Assembly: GCF_018919175.1 (NCBI RefSeq)
Contig: NZ_JAHLQL010000007.1
Coordinates: 1 to 64,000, forward strand
Direction of reading: 5' to 3'
DNA length: 64,000 nucleotides
DNA from: Clostridium simiarum
GTDB taxonomy: Bacteria; Bacillota; Clostridia; Clostridiales; Clostridiaceae
Shown here: one piece after another, positions 43,275 through 51,912 of the stretch
Layout of the letters: every line of letters starts with the position of its first letter
How positions within the stretch are numbered: position 1 is the stretch's first letter
Program-made: the position numbers and the translations under genes
Notes under the pieces: generated by a model
Seen by the model: only the letters and a program-made list of their open reading frames with translations
Database searches by the model: none
Told to the model about the DNA's origin: nothing

Positions 43275-43853
43275 CTATATATCATCTAGTTTTCTAATCT
43301 GATTAGCCCTATGAATTAGCTTATTATATAAATAAACATCTCTATCATCAAAATACTCTTCAGTAAATTTGTCCAAAGAAAACCAACTTACATCGCTATT
43401 TTCATCTTCCTTTACTATAAGTGTTTCTTCTTCACTTGCCATAAGAATATATGCCACCGAAAGATGCAGGTGTGCACTAACATACTTATTTCTTCTCACA
43501 TGGCCATATACAGGTAAAATATCAATAGACACAATATCTTTTGTAAGAGCTGTCACATCATTTATACCTGTTTCTTCTTTTGCTTCCTTAATTGCAACCT
43601 GCAAAAAATCACTATCTCCATCAACATGTCCACCAGTCCAAGCCCAAGTATTTCGTATATTGTGATGAACCATTAGCACTTTATCTAGTTCTTTGTTCAT
43701 TATAAATCCTGAACTTGTAATATGCGCAAATTCATTTTCTCTTAACAAAATATTATGTGGAAACTTTTCTATATAATCAAGAATTATCTTTTTATCTTGA
43801 CTTTCTTGTTCATTGGCAGGAATAAAATCCATAATCTGATTTATATAATCCAT
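43275..43853 (-). CDS. NUDIX hydrolase
   Basis: A 192-residue protein. An ~50-residue helical N-terminus precedes the catalytic domain. The Nudix box runs WTGGHVDGDSDFLQ, then AIKEAKEETGI, with Lys in place of the usual Arg and an Asp where the first Glu is usual. Phosphohydrolase activity is expected but weakly supported by these substitutions. The N-terminal extension is like that of clostridial NUDIX enzymes linked to nucleotide or alcohol phosphates. It starts behind GGGGGGATATAC. Together with the two GNAT genes that follow upstream it forms a loose same-strand cluster. Confidence 0.88.
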   Translation of the reverse strand: MDYINQIMDFIPANEQESQDKKIILDYIEKFPHNILLRENEFAHITSSGFIMNKELDKVLMVHHNIRNTWAWTGGHVDGDSDFLQVAIKEAKEETGINDVTALTKDIVSIDILPVYGHVRRNKYVSAHLHLSVAYILMASEEETLIVKEDENSDVSWFSLDKFTEEYFDDRDVYLYNKLIHRANQIRKLDDI

Positions 43854-43905
43854 GTATATCCCCCCTGCTATCTACTTGTTTATTCTTTTATTCCCCACTT
43901 ACTAT

Positions 43906-44454
43906 CTATTTATCTAATAATTTTCCCATTATAACTGTATTATAATAGTTTCCGTCTTTATGAATACGGTCCTTTATTAATAATCCTTCTTCTACAAATC
44001 CATATTTTTTATATAGTTGAATTGCTTTTGTATTTGTCTCCACCACAGTTAATGAAATTTTTTCAATCCCCACAGTATTTGCCCACATCAAAATATTTTC
44101 TAGTAATACTTTACCAATTCCATGACCCCAGTATTCCTTTGATATACATATTCCAAATTCTGCTTTATGCCTAAATCTACTTAGATTACTTCCTTTGCAA
44201 CGAGTAAATCCAACAATCTTACCTTCAACTTCTGCCACTAAAAATAGAGTTTTTTCCGCTATTGAATCTTCATAAATAAGTTTTTCAAAGTCTTTTGGTG
44301 TTAATAGATCCTCACCGGATTCTCTATCAAGGTTTTCTGTTTCTCCATCAATTTTAACCCTTAATTGAGACAACTCAATTGCATCATGTTTTGTTGGACA
44401 GCGAAGTATCCATGCTAGACTTTTACCTTCTATTCTTATGTTGTCAATAATCAT
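43906..44454 (-). CDS. GNAT acetyltransferase
   Basis: A 182-residue acetyl-CoA N-acetyltransferase. The acetyl-CoA loop is SKEYWGHGIGKVLLENI at about residues 110-126, preceded by the beta-4 strand AEFGICIS. The C-terminal strand NTKAIQLYKKYGFVEEGLL is typical of the RimI-like subgroup that includes small-molecule acetylases. The start has GGAGGTAATATATG-type spacing. It lies 34 bp after another GNAT gene on the same strand, so the two may be one transcript. Confidence 0.9.
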   Translation of the reverse strand: MIIDNIRIEGKSLAWILRCPTKHDAIELSQLRVKIDGETENLDRESGEDLLTPKDFEKLIYEDSIAEKTLFLVAEVEGKIVGFTRCKGSNLSRFRHKAEFGICISKEYWGHGIGKVLLENILMWANTVGIEKISLTVVETNTKAIQLYKKYGFVEEGLLIKDRIHKDGNYYNTVIMGKLLDK

Positions 44455-44487
44455 ATATTACCTCCAGTAGTATTATTAAAATAAATT

Positions 44488-45054
44488 CTAAGCGTTATCC
44501 GATTTTAAAAATGAGAATAAATCTAAATCAACAATACCTTTTCCTGTCCAAACTGCTCCTTGTCTTATTGTTCCTTCTTTTGTAAATCTATTTCTTTCTA
44601 ACACATTTCTTGACTTAATATTATCAGGCATAACAAATGCCTGTACCCGATTTACTCCTATAGCATTTAACAAATAATCCCTTAATACCTCTACTGTTTT
44701 GGTAGCAAAACCATGTCCCCAATAATCTTCATTTAAAGTGTATCCAATGGTAGCCATATTTACCTTTTCGTCAAAATCAAATATTTCAGCAACACCAATA
44801 ATTCTTTTTAAATCTTCATTAATACAAATTCCAAGATATATGATTTTCTTTTTACCAAAATCTCTTTCAAAATGAGAAATCATATTTTCAACTGTAGATT
44901 TATTCTTTTTTACTATTCCTGGTCTATATTTAAATAATTTTTCGTTACTATATATTGAGTAAAGATCATCTAAATCAGTTATTTCTACTTTTCTTAGGGT
45001 TATCTCACTTGTTTGAATGAAGGGAAATTTTGAAAATAAAATCGCCTTATCCAT
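44488..45054 (-). CDS. GNAT acetyltransferase, RimJ/RimL type
   Basis: A 188-residue acetyltransferase with the entry signature TSEITLRKVEITDLDDLYSI. Its acetyl-CoA segment is YTLNEDYWGHGFATKTVEVL, and the late motif NIKSRNVLERNRFTKEGTIR matches proteins that modify ribosomal or antibiotic amines. It has an AAGGAGGAAACC site. The upstream intergenic DNA holds two tandem two-hairpin elements. Substrate unknown. Confidence 0.9.
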   Translation of the reverse strand: MDKAILFSKFPFIQTSEITLRKVEITDLDDLYSIYSNEKLFKYRPGIVKKNKSTVENMISHFERDFGKKKIIYLGICINEDLKRIIGVAEIFDFDEKVNMATIGYTLNEDYWGHGFATKTVEVLRDYLLNAIGVNRVQAFVMPDNIKSRNVLERNRFTKEGTIRQGAVWTGKGIVDLDLFSFLKSDNA

Positions 45055-45073
45055 GGTTTCCTCCTTATAAATA

Positions 45074-45331
45074 AAGTTCTTGCTTTTAGGGGGAGTTTTT
45101 TACTCCCTCTAGAACTTAGAAATCCTTATCCAGGGACGTAACCACTCTTTATTCCCACTTTGAAGAAGGCGGGAGTATTAGAGTGGGTAGTCATGGGATA
45201 AACAGAGTTCTTGCCTTTAGAGGGAGTTTTACTCCTTCTAAAGCTTAGAAATCGTTATCCAGGGGCGTAACCACTCTTTATTCCCGCTTTGAAGTAGATG
45301 GGAGTATTAGAGTGGGTAGTCATCGGATAAA
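45074..45331 (-). repeat. Two-hairpin element, two tandem copies (best preserved)
   Basis: Two head-to-tail copies of 129 bp (45074-45202, 45203-45331). Read on the minus strand, each starts TTATCC...ATGACTACCCACTC, folds CCACTCTAATACTCCC against GGGAATAAAGAGTGG, then AGAGGGAGT or TAGAAGGAGT against ACTCCCTCTAAA, and ends GCAAGAACT. The TTATCC start and the internal GGATAA also pair. This is the reference for the family. Confidence 0.9.
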
Positions 45332-45389
45332 TAAAAATTGTTAGTTTCTCACATTTAACTATTAACTCATAATATGAGAACATTGTGAA

Positions 45390-45510
45390 TTAAATTAAGC
45401 ACGCTTTTCTATAATCCTCTAAGGACATTTCATAATCAATTGATGTTTGCCACTCACCAAGTTGGTTCTTCCATGCATCCACATTTGTTGCAACTTTTCT
45501 AAATCCCAAT
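45390..45510 (-). pseudogene. C-terminal fragment of an acetyltransferase-like gene
   Basis: The frame reads LGFRKVATNVDAWKNQLGEW...YEMSLEDYRKACLI and stops at 45390-45392. LGFRKV is the usual end of a GNAT fold. The N-terminal two-thirds are missing; upstream lies the end of the GIY-YIG gene. There is no start codon or ribosome binding site. I read it as a truncated acetyltransferase remnant. Confidence 0.6.
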
Positions 45511-45990
45511 TTATTGATTATAATTTTTATATTTCCTACTTTCCCAATCTTCTTTACTCGTATTTCTACCTTCAGGGACTTGGTTTAAGCACTGATTTAT
45601 ACTTTGATATTTATTGATATGATAATTTTCTGCTGATGCTAAACGTTGCATATCTTTATAATAATCATCAAATTCAAAAGGAACTTCTTCTAATATTTTT
45701 ATAAATACTTTTATGTTTTCGTGGTCTCTTGCTTCATTTAATTTTGGAATAAAATGTTGTTTTTCCTTCATCATAGCTACATGTCCATTCTTAGCGTCAA
45801 ACATTCTTCCATAGACACTCTTTGAACGACCTACATATACACAGCTTTTATTTTCATCTCTTTTATTTTCATCTTTTATAAAAATGCCATAAATACCTCT
45901 AACAGGATTACTAGTATCTTCAATTCTTTCATCAAGAAAAATATTTGTTTTTTTATGTAGCCATTTTAAACTAGTATTATTGTTTTCCAT
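45511..45990 (-). CDS. GIY-YIG nuclease-like protein
   Basis: A 159-residue protein. The GIY-YIG core is recognisable in two strands (RGIYGIFIKDE and CVYVGRSKSVYGRM), with Arg in the following helix and Glu in AENYHINKYQS as the metal ligand. Such small stand-alone proteins may be restriction, homing or repair nucleases. It has an AAAGGGGGATAAAA site before the ATG. There is no sign of a homing intron. Its 3' end runs into the acetyltransferase remnant. Confidence 0.75.
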   Translation of the reverse strand: MENNNTSLKWLHKKTNIFLDERIEDTSNPVRGIYGIFIKDENKRDENKSCVYVGRSKSVYGRMFDAKNGHVAMMKEKQHFIPKLNEARDHENIKVFIKILEEVPFEFDDYYKDMQRLASAENYHINKYQSINQCLNQVPEGRNTSKEDWESRKYKNYNQ

Positions 45991-46108
45991 TTTTATCCCC
46001 CTTTATTTTCTCAACAAATTCCTATTTTATCTTTCATTAAAAATTTCTTTACTGTTTTATTATAACATATTTTGTAAATATCCAATGCTAAACTTATTAT
46101 ATTTTATT
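45991..46108. other. Upstream region of the GIY-YIG gene
   Basis: AT-rich DNA probably holding the promoter of the GIY-YIG gene; nothing else is seen. Confidence 0.35.
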
Positions 46109-46210
46109 ACTTACGATACGGTATTTTTATTTATAAATATAGCCTTAGCCTTTGATTTTACTTGGCTAAGGCTATAAACCTCATTTATTTGTGATACGGT
46201 TCACCATAAC
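46109..46210. repeat. TACGGT element, short copy (~100 bp)
   Basis: It starts CTTACGATACGGTATTT and ends GATACGGTTCACCATAAC. Inside is a strong hairpin, TATAGCCTTAGCC / GGCTAAGGCTATA (46138-46176). A second copy with an insertion is at 47205. The ends carry similar ACGGT blocks in inverted and direct form, like a miniature mobile element. Confidence 0.6.
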
Positions 46211-46370
46211 TATTCTAAATCATATTTTTCCATTTTATCCTTGTTAATATAGAACTTAATGGCAAAGAAAAAAAGCACCCATCCGCCAAAGACTAGTGCT
46301 TCACTCTAGAATAAAATATTAATTTAAATTCATCCAATAGCCCTAAAACAAAATAAATGTTCTAAGACTC

Positions 46371-46395
46371 AGCTTAGTGTTATCAACACTAAGCT
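46371..46395 (+). terminator. Terminator-like hairpin
   Basis: AGCTTAGTGTT and AACACTAAGCT form an 11-bp stem around ATC, followed on the plus strand by TTTTCTTATTT. No plus-strand gene lies just before it. The region also has a copy of a 30-bp sequence (46248-46278) that recurs at 48.52 kb. Confidence 0.5.
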
Positions 46396-46573
46396 TTTCT
46401 TATTTACACCTACAGTGTAAGTTCGATTTACTAAATCAAAGATTTAGAGTATTCCTTATATTATATCAAACTTTTATAAAAATTAAACCCATATAATTTT
46501 TTATATTTTAAATTTTAATCTCAATAATATGAATTAGAATTTGTTTTATAATCTATTAATAGTTTGGTTATGA

Positions 46574-47017
46574 TTAAATTTTCTTATTCAATCTTTTGTT
46601 AAGTTCACTAAGTGCTACTTTATTTCCATCCCATTTTAAATATGAAATAGCATCAGTATAATTCATCCACTTATATTCTGTATGTTCATGTGAAATCTTT
46701 AATTGTTTATCTGAAATTTCAACTCCATAACAATTTTCTGGTATAACATAGATATCTTCTCCCCAATATATGCTATCTGCAAACTCTTCAGCAGGAATTG
46801 AATTAACTGTATCTAACTTAATGTAAAGAGACTCCATAGAAATTCCTGCTTCTTCCCATGCTTCTCTTTTAGCAGATTCAATTGTAGTTTCTCCATCTTC
46901 TCCTCCACCAGAAATAGCCTGCCAACAGTCATAATCACTTCTATGAAATATCGCATATTCTATACCTTTATCATTAATATGATAAGGAAATACTAAAACT
47001 TGATACGGCGCTCTCAT
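46574..47017 (-). CDS. NUDIX hydrolase (dATP pyrophosphohydrolase-like)
   Basis: A 147-residue NUDIX enzyme. It starts MRAPYQVLVFPYHINDKG, typical of the NudB/MutT-like dihydroneopterin or dATP group. The Nudix box is complete: SGGGEDGETTIESAKREAWEEAGI region at ~37-60, with REAWEE as the metal site. A late EHTEYKWMNYTDAI helix follows. The ATG has AGTAGGTGAGTTT upstream. It is a single gene in the minus-strand array, with a TACGGT element on each side. Confidence 0.92.
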   Translation of the reverse strand: MRAPYQVLVFPYHINDKGIEYAIFHRSDYDCWQAISGGGEDGETTIESAKREAWEEAGISMESLYIKLDTVNSIPAEEFADSIYWGEDIYVIPENCYGVEISDKQLKISHEHTEYKWMNYTDAISYLKWDGNKVALSELNKRLNKKI

Positions 47018-47204
47018 AAACTCACCTACTTTCTTGTATTAATCATTACTTATTGCACAAAACAATGCAACCATTTCCAACTCAAAATAACCTTATAGTC
47101 AAATTTACTATTTATAATGTATATTAACCTCACGCTACTTATCGTATATATTAATATTTTTTTATAAATATTGTACACTAAAATTATTTTACCTACTTAC
47201 TTAT

Positions 47205-47375
47205 GTTACGGTATTTCCACCTGTAAAAATAGCCCTAGACAAGTTATATCAATGCCCAAGGCTAAAAACCGCATTTATTTATAAGAAAACTCCTTCTCAC
47301 ATTTGTTCGAAGGAGTAAGTTCGCCTAACCAAATATAAAATTTGGAGGCTTACTTATTGTACGGTTCACCGTAAC
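47205..47375. repeat. TACGGT element, long copy with insertion
   Basis: Starts TTATGTTACGGTATTTCC, shares ATAGCCCTAGAC...AAGGCTAAAAACC and CATTTATTTATAA with the copy at 46109, and ends TACGGTTCACCGTAAC. GTTACGGT and ACCGTAAC form inverted ends. An extra ~75 bp has its own hairpin CTCCTTC/GAAGGAG and CCAAAT/ATTTGG. Confidence 0.6.
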
Positions 47376-47528
47376 GGGTATAACGTAGCTTTTTAAACTA
47401 TCTTGAAAATAAATATAAGCTTACACTATTTTATGTAAGCCAACTTGCACACTATATTTATAAAATTTTCATTGAAGAAGTTTACGACGTCAAATAAGAA
47501 GATTATGAATTAAAAATACTGTAAGATT

Positions 47529-48248
47529 TTAAAATCTATTTAGTTTAATTCTATTTTTAAAATCTATTAGTGAGTTATTAATAATAAGTTCTTCAGGAAA
47601 ATCCACTTCATGTAATACTTCATAAACAAGGTTGAATCTACCAACATCTGTATCAACATGTGCGTCACTTGCTAGAATAATTTGTACATTATATTTTTTA
47701 CATAACTTTAACATATAAATACTATTTTCACGTGCATTTATGCGGCGGTTTATGGGGTTTATAGAATTATTATTTATCTCTAATAATGTATTATATTTTT
47801 TTGCAGCTTGTACAACTAAATCATAATCCAATGGACATGAACCATCATCTGGATGGCTAATTATATCAATTCTTGGATTTTTGATAGCTTGTATTACAGC
47901 ATTTGTATTTTCCTCTATTGTTCCAGGTGTGTAACAATGATTATGGATTCCTGCGATTCTTATATCTAATTTGTCAATTAATCTATCTTCCATACTAAGT
48001 TTTCCACTATAATCCAAAATATTTATCTCTGCACCTAGCATTAATTCTACTCCATACATCTCTCTTGGAACTACTCGAAGATTTTCAAAGTATATATTAG
48101 AACATGTTCCTGGGATACCTTGAGCATGTTCTGTAATACCTAAAAGCTTTAACTTCTTTTTTGAAGCTTCTTTAGCCATTTCGCGAATACTACTATATGC
48201 ATGACCACTTGCTACGGTATGTGTATGAACGTCTAACTCTATATTCAT
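47529..48248 (-). CDS. PHP-domain phosphoesterase (YcdX type)
   Basis: A 239-residue PHP phosphatase. All metal-binding motifs are seen: DVHTHT (residues 6-11), the GITEHAQG strand, IAGIHNH, DIISHPDDGSCP and ASDAHVDTD. The length and motif order match YcdX, a trinuclear zinc phosphatase of unknown physiological substrate. It begins behind AGGAGTAAC. It is monocistronic in the array. Confidence 0.92.
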   Translation of the reverse strand: MNIELDVHTHTVASGHAYSSIREMAKEASKKKLKLLGITEHAQGIPGTCSNIYFENLRVVPREMYGVELMLGAEINILDYSGKLSMEDRLIDKLDIRIAGIHNHCYTPGTIEENTNAVIQAIKNPRIDIISHPDDGSCPLDYDLVVQAAKKYNTLLEINNNSINPINRRINARENSIYMLKLCKKYNVQIILASDAHVDTDVGRFNLVYEVLHEVDFPEELIINNSLIDFKNRIKLNRF

Positions 48249-48541
48249 GTTACTCCTCCATATTTTTATTTATAATTTACTAAAGCGTAACAGCTAACCG
48301 TAATTACTACTTGCCAGAATAATTATAGTATATATTATAAATTTGTATATTTCAATTTGTGGTTATTTTTATAATCTCTTTGATTTTCCTAATCACTATA
48401 TTCTTATAATAAAAACAGAAAAGAAGAAGAACCCCATCATCAGAGGACTCTCCCTCCTTAATTTATGAACTATTTCTGTATTTTCTTATCAAAGTGAAGT
48501 TCTATGCTTTTTAGGTCTTGATATAGAACTTAATGGCAAAG

Positions 48542-48583
48542 AAAAAAGCACTCCATCCCAGCAAGAATAGTTGTGCTTTTTTT
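48542..48583. terminator. Terminator hairpin
   Basis: AAAAAAGCAC and GTGCTTTTTTT pair across a 21-nt loop. It ends the GNAT gene's opposite-side region or the PHP upstream region. The 30 bp before it (from TATAGAACTTAATGGCAAAG) also occur at 46248. Confidence 0.6.
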
Positions 48584-48602
48584 AATAATTTATACTAAAT
48601 AA

Positions 48603-48634
48603 TTTTATACTAGATTTTTTGTATTATATAAGAA
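48603..48634. repeat. 32-bp dispersed repeat, copy 1
   Basis: TTTTATACTAGATTTTTTGT, then ATTATATAAGAA, is identical at 61025-61056, 12 kb away. It contains an ATAC...GTAT dyad. It sits 13 bp past the stop codon of a GNAT gene here and just upstream of the ASCH gene there. Confidence 0.8.
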
Positions 48635-48646
48635 GACCATGAAGAA

Positions 48647-49102
48647 CTATTCATTTAAAATCCATTCATATATGCACTCTTGCCTTTCCCCTTTTTGATA
48701 CATATCATTATGAAGTGGTAAATCTACTATTTCCTTAAGTTTAAGACTTGCTTTCTCACAGGTCATTCTAGATGGAAAATTATTTGGATTGCAAGTTATT
48801 ATCAATCTATCCATTCCATGAGCAATGGCTATCTGTTTGATAATTTTACAAGCCTTTGCCGCATAATTATTTCCTCTATAATCTTCTTCAATTCTATAGC
48901 CAATATTACCACCATAATATGTATTCTCATTATATCCAATACGAATATCAATATTACCTATACTCTCATTTGAATTGTGCATGGTAATCCTATATTTGTA
49001 TGCAGGTACATAACCTTTTTTCTCGTTAGGCGGTATTTTATCTTCGATCTTTAAATCAATCTCACCATCTGTTAAAAAATCAAAATCTTTGAACTGAAAC
49101 AT
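48647..49102 (-). CDS. GNAT acetyltransferase
   Basis: A 151-residue acetyltransferase from the ATG behind GGGGGATAAGG; a longer frame upstream has no site. The acetyl-CoA region is GYRIEEDYRGNNYAAKACKI, followed by LIITCNPNNFPSRMTCEKA, a pattern of the RimJ/RimL branch (DUF-like GNATs of Firmicutes). The N-terminus MFQFKDFDFLTDGEIDLKI is unusual in starting directly with strands. The substrate is unknown. It is next to the inverted-repeat element at 49177. Confidence 0.87.
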   Translation of the reverse strand: MFQFKDFDFLTDGEIDLKIEDKIPPNEKKGYVPAYKYRITMHNSNESIGNIDIRIGYNENTYYGGNIGYRIEEDYRGNNYAAKACKIIKQIAIAHGMDRLIITCNPNNFPSRMTCEKASLKLKEIVDLPLHNDMYQKGERQECIYEWILNE

Positions 49103-49176
49103 CCTTATCCCCCTAATCTCCTCATATCTTACCATTGTGTCCCAGAATAATAAAATTGTGAATTGTATCCCCAATA

Positions 49177-49279
49177 TTTTGTTAAGGAAAATCTCACTTT
49201 AATTTCTTAAACAATACTTTATTTAGTTAACTATATTTATAAAAATGAGATTTACCTAAAACAACTGTCCTTAACAAAA
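49177..49279. mobile_element. MITE-like 103-bp inverted-repeat element
   Basis: Perfect 12-bp ends TTTTGTTAAGGA / TCCTTAACAAAA, with inner repeats AAATCTCA / TGAGATTT. It has no coding capacity. It lies between the GNAT and the CAT-like gene, 24 bp past the CAT-like stop codon. No clear target duplication is visible. Confidence 0.5.
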
Positions 49280-49302
49280 CAGGCTTATTCCTTCTTTTAT
49301 TT

Positions 49303-49926
49303 TTATAATTCATTAAGAAATTGTTGCAATCTTTCCATATACCTTCCAATATGAACACCGTCCAAAAGCATATGATTAACTTGTATAGAATATGGTAATA
49401 AGATCTTATCACTCTGACTGAAGTATTTTCCAAAAGATATCCTTGGAATAGAGTCCTCTTTATTCATTACAATCTCATTTGATATACTCGTGAAAGATAT
49501 CCAAGGAATGCAAGAAAAATATATTAATTCATCTTGTTCAACATCAGTTTCAGTAAAATATTCTATTTGATTAATTGACATTTCTTTTGCATTATTTGAA
49601 AATTTAATAATACACTCTCCTAAGTCTAAAGTCACAATTTTAAACAAATCTTCACCAGGACTCATGTCTGTAAAAGATGGTCGTAACTTATCATGAAGAA
49701 TAATTTTTCCATCTCTAATTTTATAACGAAAATCTTCTATTTCATTCATTACATATGTAGAGGCATAAACCATACTATAGTAAAATGAAATTTTGTTTTC
49801 TTTTACAAATTTCAGAAAATTAGTCACATCAATATTTGAACATATATTAAATTGTGGATTATCTACTTTTTCAAAAAAACTATAATGATTTTTTCTCTTC
49901 CAAGTATCAAAGTTAATATACTGCAT
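49303..49926 (-). CDS. Chloramphenicol acetyltransferase-like protein (type A CAT fold)
   Basis: A 207-residue member of the CAT family (usual length 205-220). It starts with YINFDTWKRKNHYSFF, the standard CAT opening. It has FYYSMVYASTYVMNEIEDFRYKIRDGK and the active-site segment QVNHMLLDGVHIG with the catalytic histidine and DG pair. The second histidine of the classic HHxxxDG is replaced by Asn (NHMLLDG), so activity on chloramphenicol is not assured. The C-terminal helix MERLQQFLNEL is complete. It may be a resistance enzyme or a housekeeping acyltransferase. Confidence 0.88.
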   Translation of the reverse strand: MQYINFDTWKRKNHYSFFEKVDNPQFNICSNIDVTNFLKFVKENKISFYYSMVYASTYVMNEIEDFRYKIRDGKIILHDKLRPSFTDMSPGEDLFKIVTLDLGECIIKFSNNAKEMSINQIEYFTETDVEQDELIYFSCIPWISFTSISNEIVMNKEDSIPRISFGKYFSQSDKILLPYSIQVNHMLLDGVHIGRYMERLQQFLNEL

Positions 49927-50101
49927 ACTTACCTCCTAAATAACTTTTAAGTATTATTATAGAATAACTTAATAGTCTTCTACACAATAAGATATAATAA
50001 TTTTAATATTTCCACAAAAACAGATGTTTTCGGGAACTCATTAAATAACTATAAAACTTACTTCATAATATATGAAAATTCAGGCACAAAGTATAAAAAT
50101 A

Positions 50102-50581
50102 TTATAAGTATTTAAAAACACTAATCATATAATCCTCTTCCTTAAAATCTCCACAATAATTAAAGCCAGCTTTAGAATAAAAATTTTTTAATTTTATATT
50201 TCCAGCCCAACAGTCCAAATATAGTGTTCTTTTTAAATTTCTTGAAATCTCCAAAGCATAATTAATAGCTTTAATTCCTATATTTTTTCCTTGATACTCT
50301 GGTAGTACTGCTATTCTATAAAAGTACAAATTATTTGAGTTGCTGATATGAAACCCCTCATTAATATCCATATCTTTTAAAGAAAATGTTCCAACTATGA
50401 GCTTGTCTATTGTTATCACATAGACATTTCTATTTTTTATTTCTATATTTATTTCTTCAAAATGCCAAGGATATTTCCATTGATTTATACTTTTTTGATG
50501 TAAGTTTAATGTTACTTTGTTTAGTAATTCAACTATTATTCCTATATCATCTTTCTCTGCTAATCTAATCTCACACATCAC
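50102..50581 (-). CDS. GNAT acetyltransferase
   Basis: A 159-residue GNAT. The acetyl-CoA motif is VLPEYQGKNIGIKAINYA, preceded by FYRIA, with the end LYLDCWAGNIKLKNFYSKAGF typical of single-domain amine acetyltransferases. The start begins MMCEIRLAEKDDIGIIVELL, the standard alpha-1 region. Its upstream part is close to the metallopeptidase-like gene but with 100 bp between. Substrate unknown. Confidence 0.9.
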   Translation of the reverse strand: MMCEIRLAEKDDIGIIVELLNKVTLNLHQKSINQWKYPWHFEEINIEIKNRNVYVITIDKLIVGTFSLKDMDINEGFHISNSNNLYFYRIAVLPEYQGKNIGIKAINYALEISRNLKRTLYLDCWAGNIKLKNFYSKAGFNYCGDFKEEDYMISVFKYL

Positions 50582-50686
50582 CCTGATATTTCCTTCCGTT
50601 TTGAACTATAGTGTTTTTTGCAGTAAAACATATCTTTACATCTCATCTGTTCTTTGATGCTTTTTACCATAATAATTTAGCTCATG

Positions 50687-51130
50687 CTAACCACCTATTT
50701 CATCATCTATCAATTTCTGCAATCTTCCAAAACTTAATTCTTCCTTGCATCCATTGGCTTTTAAAAAACCTTTTGTTAAATCCTCCACTGTTGATTCAAG
50801 CATAATAAAGAACTGATTCATTGCAAATTCTTTTTTTAAATCCTTTTCATCTTCTCCAAACACTTGATTTATAAATCCTTCAAGCATTTGATCCATTCCC
50901 CATAATTTTAGATGCAATAACTCATGTACTACTAACTCTTCCATGTTTTCAAACTTGGGATTATTATTAATCAACATAACCGCTTTTTTGTCATCCATAT
51001 CAATTTTTATATCTCCTGATTTTCTCCATTCTTTATCTACAATTTTAAGCTTTATATCCCAATCTCTTAATCTTAAAATCTCTTGCCATTTATTTAATAA
51101 TTCCTCTAGTTTACTAACATCTACTCCCAT
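50687..51130 (-). CDS. Putative small zinc metallopeptidase-like protein
   Basis: A 147-residue protein from the ATG behind AAAGGAACATTTTT. It has a zincin motif LVVHELLHLKLWGMD (HELLH), with nearby acidic and helical residues. The rest is basic and helical (KLEELLNKWQEILRLRDWDI). It resembles phage or DUF-type small zinc peptidases (SprT-like size). Peptidase activity is inferred only from the HExxH motif. Monocistronic. Confidence 0.65.
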   Translation of the reverse strand: MGVDVSKLEELLNKWQEILRLRDWDIKLKIVDKEWRKSGDIKIDMDDKKAVMLINNNPKFENMEELVVHELLHLKLWGMDQMLEGFINQVFGEDEKDLKKEFAMNQFFIMLESTVEDLTKGFLKANGCKEELSFGRLQKLIDDEIGG

Positions 51131-51392
51131 AAAAATGTTCCTTTCTATAATCATTTATTTTAAATTTATAGCATGGTCAATTCATTTAGTGATCTAATTA
51201 TTGGATACTTGCTTTTAAAGGCTTGATTAATAATATTATTATATTTAATAAATAATCTTTACTAAACATACTCTCACAACTCCGTCACTAATTAAGAAAG
51301 ATATCACTGAATTGAAACTAAAATTATTTTACCTCAAATCTATAGATTGGAATTTGTCTCTTTTATGCTATGCTTATAACCTGTAGTATCAG

Positions 51393-51767
51393 TTATACAA
51401 AAAGACACCATCTAACGCCAAACTTATCAATAAAATCTACAAACAACGGACTAAAATCACAAGGACCTAACGGAAATAAGATTTCACTATCCTCTTTAAG
51501 TATCTCGTAAGCTTGTTTGACCATATCCTCATTTCCTTCGCCGTAATGAAAGCAAAACTGCATTGTGTTGCCTGTAATACTTTTATGCATGTCATCATTA
51601 GCCTCAGCTATTGCTAAGATATGACCACAAATATCAAGTTCTGCATGATAAAATGTGTGCTCAGAGCTTTTTACGTTAAACCCCAAGATGGCATTAAAAG
51701 CTTTTAAATAAAGTTCTACAGCCTCTCCACTACCTTTTACATAAATTTGCATCATTGCTCTTTTCAT
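51393..51767 (-). CDS. VOC/PhnB-like domain protein
   Basis: A 124-residue member of the vicinal oxygen chelate superfamily, in the PhnB-like group. It shows YVKGSGEAVELYLKAFNAIL, then AELDICGHILAIAEA, the pair QFCFHYGEGNEDMVKQAYEIL and the final strand FGVRWCLFV. These proteins form homodimers; some bind drugs and others are isomerases or fosfomycin-type enzymes. No catalytic set can be named. The gene has an AGGTATATT-like site. Confidence 0.88.
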   Translation of the reverse strand: MKRAMMQIYVKGSGEAVELYLKAFNAILGFNVKSSEHTFYHAELDICGHILAIAEANDDMHKSITGNTMQFCFHYGEGNEDMVKQAYEILKEDSEILFPLGPCDFSPLFVDFIDKFGVRWCLFV

Positions 51768-51912
51768 AATATACCTCCATTACCATATATAAATACTCTT
51801 CTATTCAAACTCCTACTTATCTATATATTATACAAATAATTTTTTCTTTGACTTATTTCACTATTAAGTCACAGCATAATAAAATTATTCATTAATTTTA
51901 TAATAATATCTC

